64,000 bases of DNA from Neobacillus sp. CF12 (lineage in GTDB: Bacteria; Bacillota; Bacilli; Bacillales; Cytobacillaceae): NCBI RefSeq assembly GCF_030348765.1, contig NZ_JAUCEU010000007.1, positions 5,491,501 through 5,555,500 on the forward strand. The letters run 5' to 3'. Shown here piece after piece: positions 1 through 9,182 of this stretch. Under the pieces are notes generated by a model. It did not search any database and was not told the DNA's origin. It worked only from the letters and a program-made list of their open reading frames with translations. Numbering within the stretch: position 1 is the first letter of the stretch; the number at the start of each line of letters is the position of its first letter. Made by a program: the position numbers and the translations under genes.

Positions 1-15
1 AAATAAGGTGATTCT

Positions 16-750
16 ATGTACAATCTCATGAGCCAATTTAGTTCATTTGTCAGCAAACCGTTTTTTATCATCGCTAATAATTTGGAGTCATGGCCTATCA
101 TTTTTGCTTTACTCCTCGGCATAGTAGGAGCATTGGCACCATGTCAGCTTACTGGAAATATCAGTGCATTAACACTATATGGTAACCGATCTTTTCAACA
201 GAAAATTGTTTGGAAGGATGTTCTCTTCTTTACTTTAGGTAAAATAGTTGCATTCTCCTTATTAGGTGGGCTGTTATGGATATTAGGCAGAGAAATACAA
301 GAGAACTTAATTTCCTATTTTCCTTGGATCCGCAAAGTTATGGGACCACTGCTAATCATTGCTGGGATGTATATGTTAGGATTCATAAAACTAAAAGGAA
401 CAATCAATTTATTTAAAGGTACAAAAGATTACCAACAGGAAACACCATTAGGTTCCTTTATGCTTGGTTTCAGTTTTTCGCTGGCTTTTTGTCCAACGAT
501 GTTTATTCTGTTTTTTGTTACCCTAATGCCAATCGTATTGTCCAGTTCCTATGGTTTTATCCTGCCATCCTTATTTGCATTGGGAACTGCCCTGCCGCTC
601 ATTCTAATTATACTTATCATTTGGTACTTAGGCGGAGGTGGGCTACTAATGAAAAAAGGAAGAAAGTTTGGTGTTTTCATTCAAAGAACTTCGGGAATTA
701 TAATGGTAGTGTTAGGAATCTTTGACACAATTACCTATTGGTCTTTGTAG
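16..750 (+). CDS. CcdA/DsbD-like thiol-disulfide transporter membrane protein
   Basis: This is a 244-residue protein with about six membrane segments. It has one cysteine in an early segment (APCQ, C43) and one in a later segment (AFCPT, C159), the paired layout used by CcdA and the DsbD beta domain to carry electrons across the membrane. It is annotated in many genomes as a TauE/SafE or CcdA-type protein, and the two Cys-Pro contexts favour the redox role. An AAGGTG ribosome site lies 5 bases before the ATG. It is the first gene seen in a copper island, and its reductant could go to CopZ-type chaperones or to the thioredoxin CcmG encoded further on. Which substrate it serves is inference. 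The operon may begin outside the window. Confidence 0.7.
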   Translation: MYNLMSQFSSFVSKPFFIIANNLESWPIIFALLLGIVGALAPCQLTGNISALTLYGNRSFQQKIVWKDVLFFTLGKIVAFSLLGGLLWILGREIQENLISYFPWIRKVMGPLLIIAGMYMLGFIKLKGTINLFKGTKDYQQETPLGSFMLGFSFSLAFCPTMFILFFVTLMPIVLSSSYGFILPSLFALGTALPLILIILIIWYLGGGGLLMKKGRKFGVFIQRTSGIIMVVLGIFDTITYWSL

Positions 751-808
751 TGGGAAAATTTATTAAAAGAGAACTTTGAAAAACAACAAAATGAATTATA
801 AAAAAGTC

Positions 809-839
809 TTTACATAGGGTAGGGGGGTATGGTTAAATA
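809..839 (+). promoter_or_regulatory. Probable copZ promoter with CsoR-like G-rich operator
   Basis: A TTTACA hexamer at 809-814 and an AT-rich TTAAAT at 833-838 are 18 bases apart. The spacer contains a run reading CATAGGGTAGGGGGGTATGG (813-832). Copper-sensing CsoR proteins bind G-run sites flanked by TA steps, and a site between -35 and -10 would repress copZ until Cu(I) binds. The dyad is imperfect, so the regulator is an inference. Confidence 0.5.
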
Positions 840-903
840 GAATCAAGAACATAACCTCTATTACAAGGTTAAATAAGTGTTAATTAAGGAAGGGTGTATA
901 TAA

Positions 904-1110
904 ATGGAAAAAGTTACTTTAAACGTACAAGGAATGTCATGCGATCACTGTATCAAAGCTGTTGAAGGAAGTGTCGGTGAACTTAACGGAGTTAGCTCTG
1001 TGAAGGTTAACTTAAAAGCAAACACAGTAGATGTTGAATTTAACAATCAAGAGGTATCACTGGATAAAATCAAAGAAGCGATTGATGATCAAGGTTACGA
1101 TGTAAAGTAA
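904..1110 (+). CDS. copZ: Copper chaperone CopZ
   Basis: This 68-residue protein is a single heavy-metal-associated (HMA) domain with the Cu(I)-binding motif GMSCDHC at residues 10-16. Size and fold match bacterial CopZ, which hands Cu(I) to the N-terminal domains of CopA in the cytoplasm. An AAGGAAGGG ribosome site precedes the ATG. It has its own terminator before copA, so copZ and copA can be expressed in different amounts. A G-rich CsoR-like site lies upstream. Confidence 0.93.
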   Translation: MEKVTLNVQGMSCDHCIKAVEGSVGELNGVSSVKVNLKANTVDVEFNNQEVSLDKIKEAIDDQGYDVK

Positions 1111-1114
1111 AATA

Positions 1115-1150
1115 GAAAGAACACGTGCTAATTTTAGCACGTTCTTTTTT
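1115..1150 (+). terminator. Intrinsic terminator after copZ
   Basis: The hairpin pairs CGTGCTAA with TTAGCACG around 1124-1141 and is extended by AGAAC/GTTCT. A run of six T follows. Confidence 0.8.
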
Positions 1151-1158
1151 AAATAAAA

Positions 1159-1177
1159 TATACCCAATAGGGGTATA
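1159..1177 (+). promoter_or_regulatory. CsoR-like operator in front of copA
   Basis: A perfect inverted repeat, TATACCC (1159-1165), five bases, GGGTATA (1171-1177), ends 14 bases before the copA ATG. TA-CCC/GGG-TA dyads are the form of operator used by CsoR-family copper repressors. No csoR gene lies in the window. Confidence 0.6.
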
Positions 1178-1191
1178 AAGGGGTGGCATTT

Positions 1192-3606
1192 ATGTCTCAA
1201 AATTTAAAAGAAACCAATTTGCAGATTTCAGGAATGACTTGTGCTGCTTGTGCCTTAAGGATTGAAAAAGGGCTAAATAAATTAGAAGGTGTAGAAAACG
1301 CAACTGTAAATCTTGCATTAGAAAAATCAGCTATTAAATACGACCCTGAAAAACTAAAGGTTGAAGATATTGAAAAGAAGATAAGAGACCTTGGTTATGA
1401 TGTGGTTACCGAAAAAGCTGAGTTTGATATTACAGGAATGACCTGTGCCGCTTGCTCCACAAGAATTGAAAAAGGTTTAAATAAGCTAGATGGTGTTGTT
1501 AAGGCAAATGTGAATCTGGCACTGGAAAAAGCTACAGTTGAGTACAATGGTTCAACTTTAACACCAAGTGACCTAATTAAAAAAGTTGAAAAGCTTGGTT
1601 ATGGGGCTCATATAAAGGAAGATGTAAAGGAAACAAGCGATCACCGTCAACAGGAAATTAAAAAGCAAAGTGGGAAGTTTATTTTTTCAGCTATTCTTTC
1701 CCTCCCACTATTATGGGCTATGGTTGGACACTTTTCATTCACAGCCTTTATCTGGGTTCCTGAAGCCTTTATGAATCCATGGGTTCAACTGGCACTTGCT
1801 ACGCCTGTTCAGTTTATTATTGGTTCCCAGTTTTACGTAGGAGCCTACAAGGCACTAAAAAATAAAAGTGCGAATATGGATGTATTGGTAGCCCTGGGAA
1901 CATCAGCGGCCTATTTTTACAGTTTATATTTATCAATCCTGTCTCTATCTGTGGGGATTCACTCACTTGAGCTTTATTATGAAACAAGTGCCGTCCTCAT
2001 TACTCTAATCATCTTAGGTAAACTTTTTGAAGCGAAGGCGAAAGGTCGTTCATCAGAAGCAATCAAAAAATTGATGGGACTTCAAGCGAAAACAGCCATA
2101 GTTGAAAGAGATGAGCAGGAACTTGAAATCCCGCTTGAGGAAGTTGTCGTTGGAGATATTCTCTATATAAAGCCAGGAGAAAAGATTCCTGTGGACGGAA
2201 AAATAATTGAAGGAAATTCAGCCATTGATGAGTCCATGCTAACAGGCGAGAGTGTCCCAGTGGATAAGACAATCGGTGATGATGTGATTGGGGCAACACT
2301 TAACAAAAATGGATTCCTGAAGGTTGAGGCAAAAAAGGTCGGCAGAGATACAGCACTAGCGCAAATTATTAAAGTGGTTGAAGAAGCACAAGGCTCAAAG
2401 GCACCCATTCAAAGACTTGCCGATAAAATATCTGGAGTATTTGTGCCAATCGTTGTTGGGATTGCGGTTCTTACTTTTATTATCTGGTATGTGTGGGTGG
2501 CACCTGGAGACTTTGCGGAGGCCCTAGAAAAAATGATAGCTGTCCTCGTAATTGCCTGCCCATGTGCGCTAGGATTGGCAACTCCAACCTCAATCATGGC
2601 AGGTTCAGGCAGGGCTGCAGAATATGGCATTCTTTTTAAAGGTGGAGAACACTTAGAAATGACCCACCGTATTACCACAGTAGTATTGGATAAAACCGGT
2701 ACAGTAACAAACGGAACGCCTGTATTAACAGATGTTTCAACAAATCATTTTTTTTCTGAAGAAGAATTATTAGCATTAGTTGGTTCAGCTGAAAAGCAAT
2801 CGGAGCATCCTCTCGCACAAGCAATTGTCCAAGGTGTTAGAGATAGAGGAATTGTGTTAAAAGATGTTACAGGATTTGAAGCCATACCGGGCTTTGGCAT
2901 TAAAGCTATAATCGAAGGTAGAGAATTATTAGTAGGAACTAGAAAATTAATGAATAAATATAATGTGGATGCAGACGTCGCTTTCGAAAAAATGGATGAA
3001 TTAGAAAGGGCAGGAAAGACAGCCATGCTTGCAGCTATCGACGGTCAATATGCAGGTACCGTTGCTGTCGCCGATACGATTAAGGATACCTCAAAGAGTG
3101 CTATCAACCGGCTTAAAACCATGGGGCTAGATGTCATTATGATCACCGGTGATAATCACCAGACAGCACAAGCGATTGCAAAACAAGCTGGAATTGACCA
3201 TGTGATTGCGGAAGTTCTTCCAGAGGGCAAGGCAGATGAAATTAAGAAATTACAGGTACAAGGAAAGAAAGTAGCAATGGTTGGTGATGGGATTAACGAT
3301 GCCCCAGCACTAGCAGTGGCTGATATAGGGATGGCTATTGGAACTGGAACCGATGTGGCAATGGAGGCTGCTGATATTACCCTAATACGCGGTGATTTAA
3401 ATAGCATTGCAGATGCCATTTTTATGAGTAAGAAGACCATCATTAATATTAAGCAAAATTTTTTCTGGGCACTTGCCTATAATTCACTCGGAATACCATT
3501 TGCTGCACTTGGGTTCTTAGCACCTTGGCTTGCAGGTGCTGCAATGGCGTTTAGCTCTGTTTCCGTTGTCCTTAATGCGTTACGATTACAAAAAGTAAAA
3601 CTATAG
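1192..3606 (+). CDS. copA: Copper-exporting P1B-type ATPase CopA
   Basis: This 804-residue Cu(I) efflux ATPase sits in the cytoplasmic membrane. It has two N-terminal HMA domains with GMTCAAC at about 14-20 and 82-88, a TGES actuator loop, the intramembrane CPC metal site at 456-458, the phosphorylation site DKTGT (D500), SEHPLA in the nucleotide domain, and GDGINDAP near 698. Length matches Bacillus CopA (about 800). The ATG at 1192 is preferred over an in-frame GTG at 1183 because AAAGGGG lies about 8 bases before it. CopZ, encoded just upstream, is the likely Cu(I) donor. A CsoR-like dyad lies in front. Confidence 0.95.
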   Translation: MSQNLKETNLQISGMTCAACALRIEKGLNKLEGVENATVNLALEKSAIKYDPEKLKVEDIEKKIRDLGYDVVTEKAEFDITGMTCAACSTRIEKGLNKLDGVVKANVNLALEKATVEYNGSTLTPSDLIKKVEKLGYGAHIKEDVKETSDHRQQEIKKQSGKFIFSAILSLPLLWAMVGHFSFTAFIWVPEAFMNPWVQLALATPVQFIIGSQFYVGAYKALKNKSANMDVLVALGTSAAYFYSLYLSILSLSVGIHSLELYYETSAVLITLIILGKLFEAKAKGRSSEAIKKLMGLQAKTAIVERDEQELEIPLEEVVVGDILYIKPGEKIPVDGKIIEGNSAIDESMLTGESVPVDKTIGDDVIGATLNKNGFLKVEAKKVGRDTALAQIIKVVEEAQGSKAPIQRLADKISGVFVPIVVGIAVLTFIIWYVWVAPGDFAEALEKMIAVLVIACPCALGLATPTSIMAGSGRAAEYGILFKGGEHLEMTHRITTVVLDKTGTVTNGTPVLTDVSTNHFFSEEELLALVGSAEKQSEHPLAQAIVQGVRDRGIVLKDVTGFEAIPGFGIKAIIEGRELLVGTRKLMNKYNVDADVAFEKMDELERAGKTAMLAAIDGQYAGTVAVADTIKDTSKSAINRLKTMGLDVIMITGDNHQTAQAIAKQAGIDHVIAEVLPEGKADEIKKLQVQGKKVAMVGDGINDAPALAVADIGMAIGTGTDVAMEAADITLIRGDLNSIADAIFMSKKTIINIKQNFFWALAYNSLGIPFAALGFLAPWLAGAAMAFSSVSVVLNALRLQKVKL

Positions 3607-3629
3607 ATATACAACTTCACAATAATACT

Positions 3630-3662
3630 AAAAGGCTGACACATAATTGTCAGCCTTTTTTA
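3630..3662 (+). terminator. Intrinsic terminator after copA
   Basis: The stem AAAGGCTGACA / TGTCAGCCTTT has a short loop and is followed by a run of T. Confidence 0.88.
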
Positions 3663-3732
3663 CTTTTTCACTATCTTTAACTCTTATACTTATTTTATAA
3701 GGATTGAATTTTAATAAGTCAGGTGAATTAGG

Positions 3733-4419
3733 ATGAATCATATTTTACTAATCGAAGATGAGCAAAGTGTATCAACTGTCATTAAAGGCTATTTGGAAAT
3801 GGAAGGATATAAAGTTCAAAGCGTGCAAAACGGGTTACGAGGGTTAGATGTTTTTAAAACCGCAGATTTTAAGTTAATCATACTCGATTTAATGCTTCCT
3901 GATATTAGTGGAGAAGAGGTTTGTAAAATAATCCGTCAAACATCGGATGTTCATATCTTTATGCTGACCGCAAAGGGATCATTAAATGACAAAATAGAAG
4001 GATTAAATATTGGTGCAGATGAATATTTGATTAAACCATTTAGCCCAAGAGAACTAACGGCCAGAGTAAATGCTTTATTCAGGAGAATAGGTTCAAAGTT
4101 TCCCTCTTCACAGGTGATATTTAATGATGGTTATTTATTAATTGATTGTGATAAAAGGTCAGTTAAAATATTGGAACAAGAGATTCCATTTACACCAAAT
4201 GAATTTGATATTATTTGTGCTTTAGTTTCTGCAAAAGGAAATGTGTTATCTAGAGAACAGTTAATTGATAAAATTTTTGGAGTCGATTTTAGCGGCTATG
4301 ATCGGACTATTGATGTTCATATCAAAAATATCCGGAAAAAGATAGAAAAAGACACAAAGAACCCTAAATATATTGTTACGGTTATGAAAGCAGGCTATAA
4401 ATTTGGTGGTGAGAAGTAG
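3733..4419 (+). CDS. OmpR/PhoB-family response regulator
   Basis: This 228-residue protein has a receiver domain (acidic pocket E8-D9-E10, phosphoacceptor D52 in LILDLMLPD) and a C-terminal winged-helix DNA-binding domain ending VMKAGYKFG. AGGTG lies 7 bases before the ATG. Its stop codon overlaps the start of the histidine kinase gene by one base, so the two form an operon. Its position between two copA genes suggests a role in metal or envelope stress, but the signal cannot be read from the sequence. A tandem TTCATA repeat upstream of the next lipoprotein gene could be its binding site. Confidence 0.9.
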   Translation: MNHILLIEDEQSVSTVIKGYLEMEGYKVQSVQNGLRGLDVFKTADFKLIILDLMLPDISGEEVCKIIRQTSDVHIFMLTAKGSLNDKIEGLNIGADEYLIKPFSPRELTARVNALFRRIGSKFPSSQVIFNDGYLLIDCDKRSVKILEQEIPFTPNEFDIICALVSAKGNVLSREQLIDKIFGVDFSGYDRTIDVHIKNIRKKIEKDTKNPKYIVTVMKAGYKFGGEK

Positions 4420-5789
4420 TGCAATCGATTAGCAGAAGATTGAGTATCTTATTGGTGATTTCTGCCGTTTCGGCTATCCTCCTCGTCACTGTATTTGTCA
4501 ATCTGACTGTCTCAAATAAATTTAACGAATACATGATTGATATTCAAAACAAGAGATATGAAAGAATTGTTTCCTATTTTGAAGAGGCCTATAAGCGGGA
4601 AGGGAAATGGACCTCAGATACAGGTGTAGAATTAATGCACGAGGCATATATGGGAAATTATTGTTTGACTCTTTTAGATAGCGGCAAACAGGCAGTCTGG
4701 GGAATGGACCCTGATGACTTACAAACTCAAATCCATATCGGAGAAATGTCAGGACATGATAGTGGTGTTTATACAACCAAAACGTTTGAAATTAAGGTGA
4801 ATGGTAAAATAGTTGGGTTTATCGATATTGGACAATATTCGTCTGTGCTTCTATCAGAAGAAGATTTAACCTTTAAGTCTTCCATTAACAAAAGCATTAT
4901 TGCTAGTGGTGCCCTTGCTCTAATTATCATCATTAGCTTAAGTCTGTACTTTTCAAAACAATTTTCTACTCCAATTCGAGCAGTAGCAAAAATGTCTGTC
5001 AGCCTATCTAAAGGGAACTTTGATACTGTATCTACTATAAAAAGTAATATTGCAGAGTTAGAGGATTTAAGAAAGAGTGTGAACATCCTTGCAGGTAAAT
5101 TAAAGTATCAGGACGCACTTAGAAAAAGATTGGTATCGGATATAACACATGAGATTAGAACGCCTTTGAATGTGCTGCAAAATAATCTTGAGGGCATGGT
5201 TGATGGCGTGGTGCCAGTAACGAAAGAGAATTTAAATTATTTAAATGAGGAAGTAATCCGATTTGGTACATTAATAAATGACTTAAACCTATTAAAAGAG
5301 TTTGAATCAGAAAGTATTAAACTAAATTATGAAACCATTTACCTAGATGATTTAATTACTGAAATGAGTAAAGATTTCTTAATGGGAAATGTCCATAAAA
5401 ATATTACCTTCGAATATGGATTAGCTACGGATGAAAAACACCAAATTATTGGAGATAAAGATAAGATAAAACAAGTCATGATAAATTTATTATCCAACTC
5501 TATTAAATTTACCGAAAATAATGGAAAGATTGTTATTAAACTTTATAGAGATACTAAACACATCATTGTGGAAGTGATAGATAACGGGATTGGTATTAAG
5601 CAGGAAGATTTGCCGTTTATTTTTGAAAGGCTATATAGAGGGGATAAAAGTAGAAACCAAATTGAAGGAAATGGGATCGGTTTAACGATTGTCAAGAATA
5701 TCCTAGATCTACATAATGCGATTATTAAGGTAGATAGTAAGGAAGGAATAGGAACAACTGTGAAGATTTACTTTGATTCATCAAAATAA
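4419..5789 (+). CDS. Membrane sensor histidine kinase
   Basis: This 456-residue kinase has two membrane segments (about 9-31 and 158-178) enclosing an extracellular sensor of roughly 125 residues. A HAMP-like linker, a HisKA domain with phospho-acceptor H244 (DITHEIRTPL) and a HATPase domain follow, with N box NLLSNSIKF and G boxes DNGIGI and GNGIGL. It starts at GTG on the last base of the response regulator stop. It is the cognate kinase of that regulator. The extracellular part shows no metal-binding cluster of His, Met or Cys that would prove copper sensing. Confidence 0.9.
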   Translation: MQSISRRLSILLVISAVSAILLVTVFVNLTVSNKFNEYMIDIQNKRYERIVSYFEEAYKREGKWTSDTGVELMHEAYMGNYCLTLLDSGKQAVWGMDPDDLQTQIHIGEMSGHDSGVYTTKTFEIKVNGKIVGFIDIGQYSSVLLSEEDLTFKSSINKSIIASGALALIIIISLSLYFSKQFSTPIRAVAKMSVSLSKGNFDTVSTIKSNIAELEDLRKSVNILAGKLKYQDALRKRLVSDITHEIRTPLNVLQNNLEGMVDGVVPVTKENLNYLNEEVIRFGTLINDLNLLKEFESESIKLNYETIYLDDLITEMSKDFLMGNVHKNITFEYGLATDEKHQIIGDKDKIKQVMINLLSNSIKFTENNGKIVIKLYRDTKHIIVEVIDNGIGIKQEDLPFIFERLYRGDKSRNQIEGNGIGLTIVKNILDLHNAIIKVDSKEGIGTTVKIYFDSSK

Positions 5790-5826
5790 CGTAAATCTGT
5801 GACTAAAAATTGACACTCTTGATTTC

Positions 5827-5843
5827 TTCATACTGTCTTCATA
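5827..5843 (+). promoter_or_regulatory. Tandem TTCATA repeat, possible response-regulator site
   Basis: TTCATA occurs at 5827-5832 and again at 5838-5843, 11 bases apart start to start. OmpR-family regulators bind direct repeats with about one helical turn of spacing. It lies 51 bases before the lipoprotein start and just after the kinase gene. Assignment to the adjacent regulator is inference. Confidence 0.35.
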
Positions 5844-5893
5844 ACAAATTACTATTCTAATGTTGAAAGCACTATACATTAGGAGTTGTGGGT

Positions 5894-6607
5894 ATGAAGA
5901 AAAAAATAGTTACATTACTTGTTTCAAGTACAATATTAGTAGCTTTTACTGGCTGCAGCAGGCCGGTAACAGGAAACAAAGAGGCGGATAATGCTCTAGA
6001 AGCCTTTAACAAAATTGTGAAGGCATATCCTGATAAAAAAGGTTTTCATGAAGAACTCAAGCACTGGGGATTTGAGCTTCCAACAGGTGAAAAGTTTGAG
6101 TGGAGTAAAGATATGTCCGCAAATAAAGCGGACTTTGCGATGGTTATGCTGGCAGACCCACTAGTTGATGCAGGACTGGATATTAAAAAGCTTGATTAAA
6201 ATGAATGGCTGTATGAGCCTGCAGGCAAGGACGATAAAGGAAATGAACTGCCAAATCGCCTCATTAAACCTTACAATGTATCCGATAAAAAACAAGCTTC
6301 AAACGGATCAGAGGATTCAATGAGAAGACTCTTAAAAGCTGATACAGAAAGTGTTAAATATCATAAAGACGCACAGCATTTCGGGTTGAGCCTTGGAGAA
6401 GGCAACCAAGTTCAATGGACAAAAAAGCTGGGTACAAATAACGCAGATATGATCTTCGTGTTAAAGGCAGAACCACTTGTAGAAGCTGGATTAGATGTTA
6501 CTAAACTTGAAGACAGCGGCTGGGTCTTTAAAGAAGCAAGCAATGATGATATGGGCATGGGAGCAAGTCCAAATCAAATCGTTATAATCTATGATATCAA
6601 AAAGTAA
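5894..6607 (+). pseudogene. Duplicated-domain lipoprotein interrupted by an in-frame TAA
   Basis: The ATG at 5894 follows AGGAG by 8 bases and opens a lipoprotein signal peptide ending in the lipobox AFTGC. The frame stops at TAA (6197-6199) after AGLDIKKLD and then stays open in the same frame to 6607. The two halves are repeats of one domain: the first has ADPLVDAGLDIKKLD, stop, NEWLYEP, and the second has AEPLVEAGLDVTKLEDSGWVF. The stop falls where the second repeat has an aspartate. The simplest reading is one nonsense change in a two-domain surface lipoprotein. A truncated one-domain product is still possible, as is a base-calling error. The domain's function is unknown to me. It sits between a two-component pair and a second copper ATPase. 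Confidence 0.75.
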
Positions 6608-6613
6608 TCTTAG

Positions 6614-6638
6614 AACCCCCCCTCATAACGGGGGTGGT
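6614..6638. promoter_or_regulatory. C-run/G-run dyad before the second copA
   Basis: AACCCCC (6614-6620) and GGGGGTGGTT (6630-6639) flank CCTCATAAC. This resembles the G-run copper operators at copZ and copA, but could also be a weak terminator of the lipoprotein gene. It lies about 35 bases before the copA2 start. Confidence 0.35.
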
Positions 6639-6673
6639 TATCAACCATGATGATTAAAATTGAGGTGAGAGTG

Positions 6674-9130
6674 TTGGAACAGAGTCTTAAAATAGGTGGT
6701 ATGACTTGTGCTGCTTGTGCCAAACGAATTGAAAAAGTAACAAAAAAGCTTGGGGGTGTTCAAGAGTCAAGCGTCAATTATGCAACCGAGAAATTAAGCA
6801 TTCAATATGATGAAACTGTCGTATCACTCCCAGTTATTCGTGCAACGATTGAGAAGGCAGGGTATGAGGCATTGCTAGAGTCGGCTAAGAGGATACTGCA
6901 AATAGAAGGAATGACCTGTGCAGCATGTGCGAAAAGAATTGAAAAGGTAACGAGTAAACTTGATGGTGTATTGGAATCGAGTGTGAATTATGCTACCGAA
7001 AAATTATCAATAAGTTTTGAGCCTTCTAAGGTGAGAGTTTCAGATATTAAACAGGCAATTGAGAAGGCAGGATATAAAGCAATAGAAGAGGAAACGACAG
7101 TTGATAATGATAAAGAGAGAAAGGAAAAAGAAATCAATGTACTTTGGAAGAAGTTTGTGATTTCCACTGTCTTTACTGTGCCGCTGCTTGTAATCACAAT
7201 GGGCCATATGTTTTTTGAACCGCTTGGTTTTAAACTTCCAGCGATTATCGATCCAATGGTAAATCCACTATACTTTGGCTTAATTCAATTATTATTAGTA
7301 CTTCCAGTTTTATTTGCTGGCAATAAGTTCTTTACGGTTGGCTTTAGTTCTTTGATCAGTAGAAGTCCCAATATGGACTCTTTAATTGCTATGGGAACTT
7401 CTGCAGCATTCCTTTACGGAATCTTTGCTATTTTTCAGATATATGGCGGAAACATTGATTATGCCTACGATTTATATTTTGAAGCGGCAGGCGTTATTAT
7501 AACATTAATCCTGCTAGGTAAATATTTAGAAGCCGTTACAAAAGGAAAGACCTCGGAGGCAATAAAGAAACTAATGGGTCTAGCTCCCAAAACAGCGATC
7601 ATTATTCGAAATGGTAAAGAAGTAGAAATGGCCATCGAAGAAGTAGAGGTTGGTGATATCATTGTCGTTAGACCAGGAGAGAAGATGCCCGTAGATGGTG
7701 AAGTAATCGATGGGATGACTTCTGTTGATGAATCAATGCTGACTGGTGAAAGTATGCCAGTAGAAAAAAATATAGGCGATGCTATTATTGGTGCGAGTAT
7801 CAATAAAAATGGATTGATAAAATATAAGGCTACTAGAGTCGGTAAAGATACTGCTTTAGCACAGATTATTAAACTAGTAGAAGATGCGCAAGGTTCAAAG
7901 GCTCCAATTGCCAAGATGGCAGATATTATTTCTGGATATTTTGTTCCTGTGGTAATTGGAATCGCGATTGCGGCGGCGTTGGCTTGGTATTTCTTTGCGG
8001 GTGAAACGGGAGTATTCTCTTTAACAATTTTTATCTCTGTTCTTGTTATTGCTTGCCCATGTGCTTTAGGTTTGGCAACTCCAACAGCTATTATGGTTGG
8101 TACAGGAAAAGGTGCTGAATATGGCGTACTAATTAAAAGCGGTGTTGCATTAGAAACTACTCACAAAATTAAAACCATTGTCTTTGATAAGACTGGTACG
8201 ATAACGGAGGGCAAACCTAAGGTTACGGATGTTGTTGTGACAAGTGAAATAACGGAGGAATACTTGCTCCAATTGGCTGCCTCTGCTGAAAAAGGGTCAG
8301 AGCATCCATTAGGTGAAGCGATTGTGAAAGATGCTGAAGAAAGAGGCATAGAATTTAAAAAATTAAATTACTTCAAAGCAATTCCTGGTCATGGAATTGA
8401 GGTTGAAATGGATGGTAAGAACATTTTACTCGGAAATCGAAAGCTTATGGTTGAAAGTGAAATTCCGCTAAAAGACCTTGAGGTTACATCTGATAGGCTT
8501 GCTGGCGAGGGTAAAACCCCCATGTATGTCGCAATAAATGGTCAGATGGCTGGAATTATCGCAGTAGCAGATACCGTTAAAGATAATAGTAAAAAAGCAA
8601 TTGAACAACTTCATAAGATGGGCATAGAAGTTGCCATGATTACTGGCGATAACAGAAGAACGGCAGAGGCGATTGCAAAACAGGTCGGTATTGACAGAGT
8701 GTTAGCGGAAGTCCTTCCTGAAGACAAAGCAAACGAGGTTAAAAAGATTCAAGCAGAAGGTAGAGAAGTAGCAATGGTGGGAGATGGTATAAATGATGCT
8801 CCTGCGCTTGCACAGGCTGATATCGGAATTGCAATTGGTTCTGGTACCGATGTTGCAATGGAATCTGCAGACATTGTTCTCATGAGAAGTGACCTAATGG
8901 ATGTACCAACTGCCATCCAATTAAGTAAGAAAACAATCTCAAACATAAAACAAAACTTATTTTGGGCATTTGGTTACAACACATTAGGAATACCAATAGC
9001 GATGGGAGTCCTCTACTTATTCGGAGGACCGCTGTTAAACCCAATCATCGCTGCCGCCGCCATGAGTTTAAGCTCGGTCTCTGTATTATTAAATGCATTA
9101 AGACTAAAAGGATTTAAACCTGTCAGGTAA
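6674..9130 (+). CDS. copA: Second copper-transporting P1B-type ATPase
   Basis: This is a second CopA-type pump, about 818 residues. HMA motifs GMTCAAC lie at about 9-15 and 79-85, TGES in the actuator, CPC at 461-463, DKTGT with D505, SEHPLG, and GDGINDAP near 703. The frame is open from ATG 6647, but TGAGGTGAG at 6661-6669 points to TTG 6674 (or GTG 6671) as the real start, giving the usual short N-terminus [12 protein letters not shown]. The two HMA domains are more alike to each other than to those of the first CopA, suggesting a separate lineage. A duplicate pump beside a SafE-type protein may serve cuproenzyme assembly rather than detoxification. That is inference. Confidence 0.92.
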   Translation: MEQSLKIGGMTCAACAKRIEKVTKKLGGVQESSVNYATEKLSIQYDETVVSLPVIRATIEKAGYEALLESAKRILQIEGMTCAACAKRIEKVTSKLDGVLESSVNYATEKLSISFEPSKVRVSDIKQAIEKAGYKAIEEETTVDNDKERKEKEINVLWKKFVISTVFTVPLLVITMGHMFFEPLGFKLPAIIDPMVNPLYFGLIQLLLVLPVLFAGNKFFTVGFSSLISRSPNMDSLIAMGTSAAFLYGIFAIFQIYGGNIDYAYDLYFEAAGVIITLILLGKYLEAVTKGKTSEAIKKLMGLAPKTAIIIRNGKEVEMAIEEVEVGDIIVVRPGEKMPVDGEVIDGMTSVDESMLTGESMPVEKNIGDAIIGASINKNGLIKYKATRVGKDTALAQIIKLVEDAQGSKAPIAKMADIISGYFVPVVIGIAIAAALAWYFFAGETGVFSLTIFISVLVIACPCALGLATPTAIMVGTGKGAEYGVLIKSGVALETTHKIKTIVFDKTGTITEGKPKVTDVVVTSEITEEYLLQLAASAEKGSEHPLGEAIVKDAEERGIEFKKLNYFKAIPGHGIEVEMDGKNILLGNRKLMVESEIPLKDLEVTSDRLAGEGKTPMYVAINGQMAGIIAVADTVKDNSKKAIEQLHKMGIEVAMITGDNRRTAEAIAKQVGIDRVLAEVLPEDKANEVKKIQAEGREVAMVGDGINDAPALAQADIGIAIGSGTDVAMESADIVLMRSDLMDVPTAIQLSKKTISNIKQNLFWAFGYNTLGIPIAMGVLYLFGGPLLNPIIAAAAMSLSSVSVLLNALRLKGFKPVR

Positions 9131-9133
9131 ATT

Positions 9134-9181
9134 AAAAAGAGCTTTGGTGTGTGATAAAATGATCAACCAAAGCTCTTTTTA
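9134..9181. terminator. Bidirectional terminator between copA2 and the SafE fusion gene
   Basis: The stem AAAAGAGCTTTGGT (9135-9148) pairs with ACCAAAGCTCTTTT (9166-9179). T-runs on both strands serve the two convergent genes. Confidence 0.85.
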
Positions 9182-9182
9182 T

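Noticed and set aside
6197..6199. In-frame TAA read as a recoded amino acid
   Set aside because: TAA is not the codon for selenocysteine (UGA) or pyrrolysine (UAG), and no recoding hairpin is evident. A nonsense change fits better.
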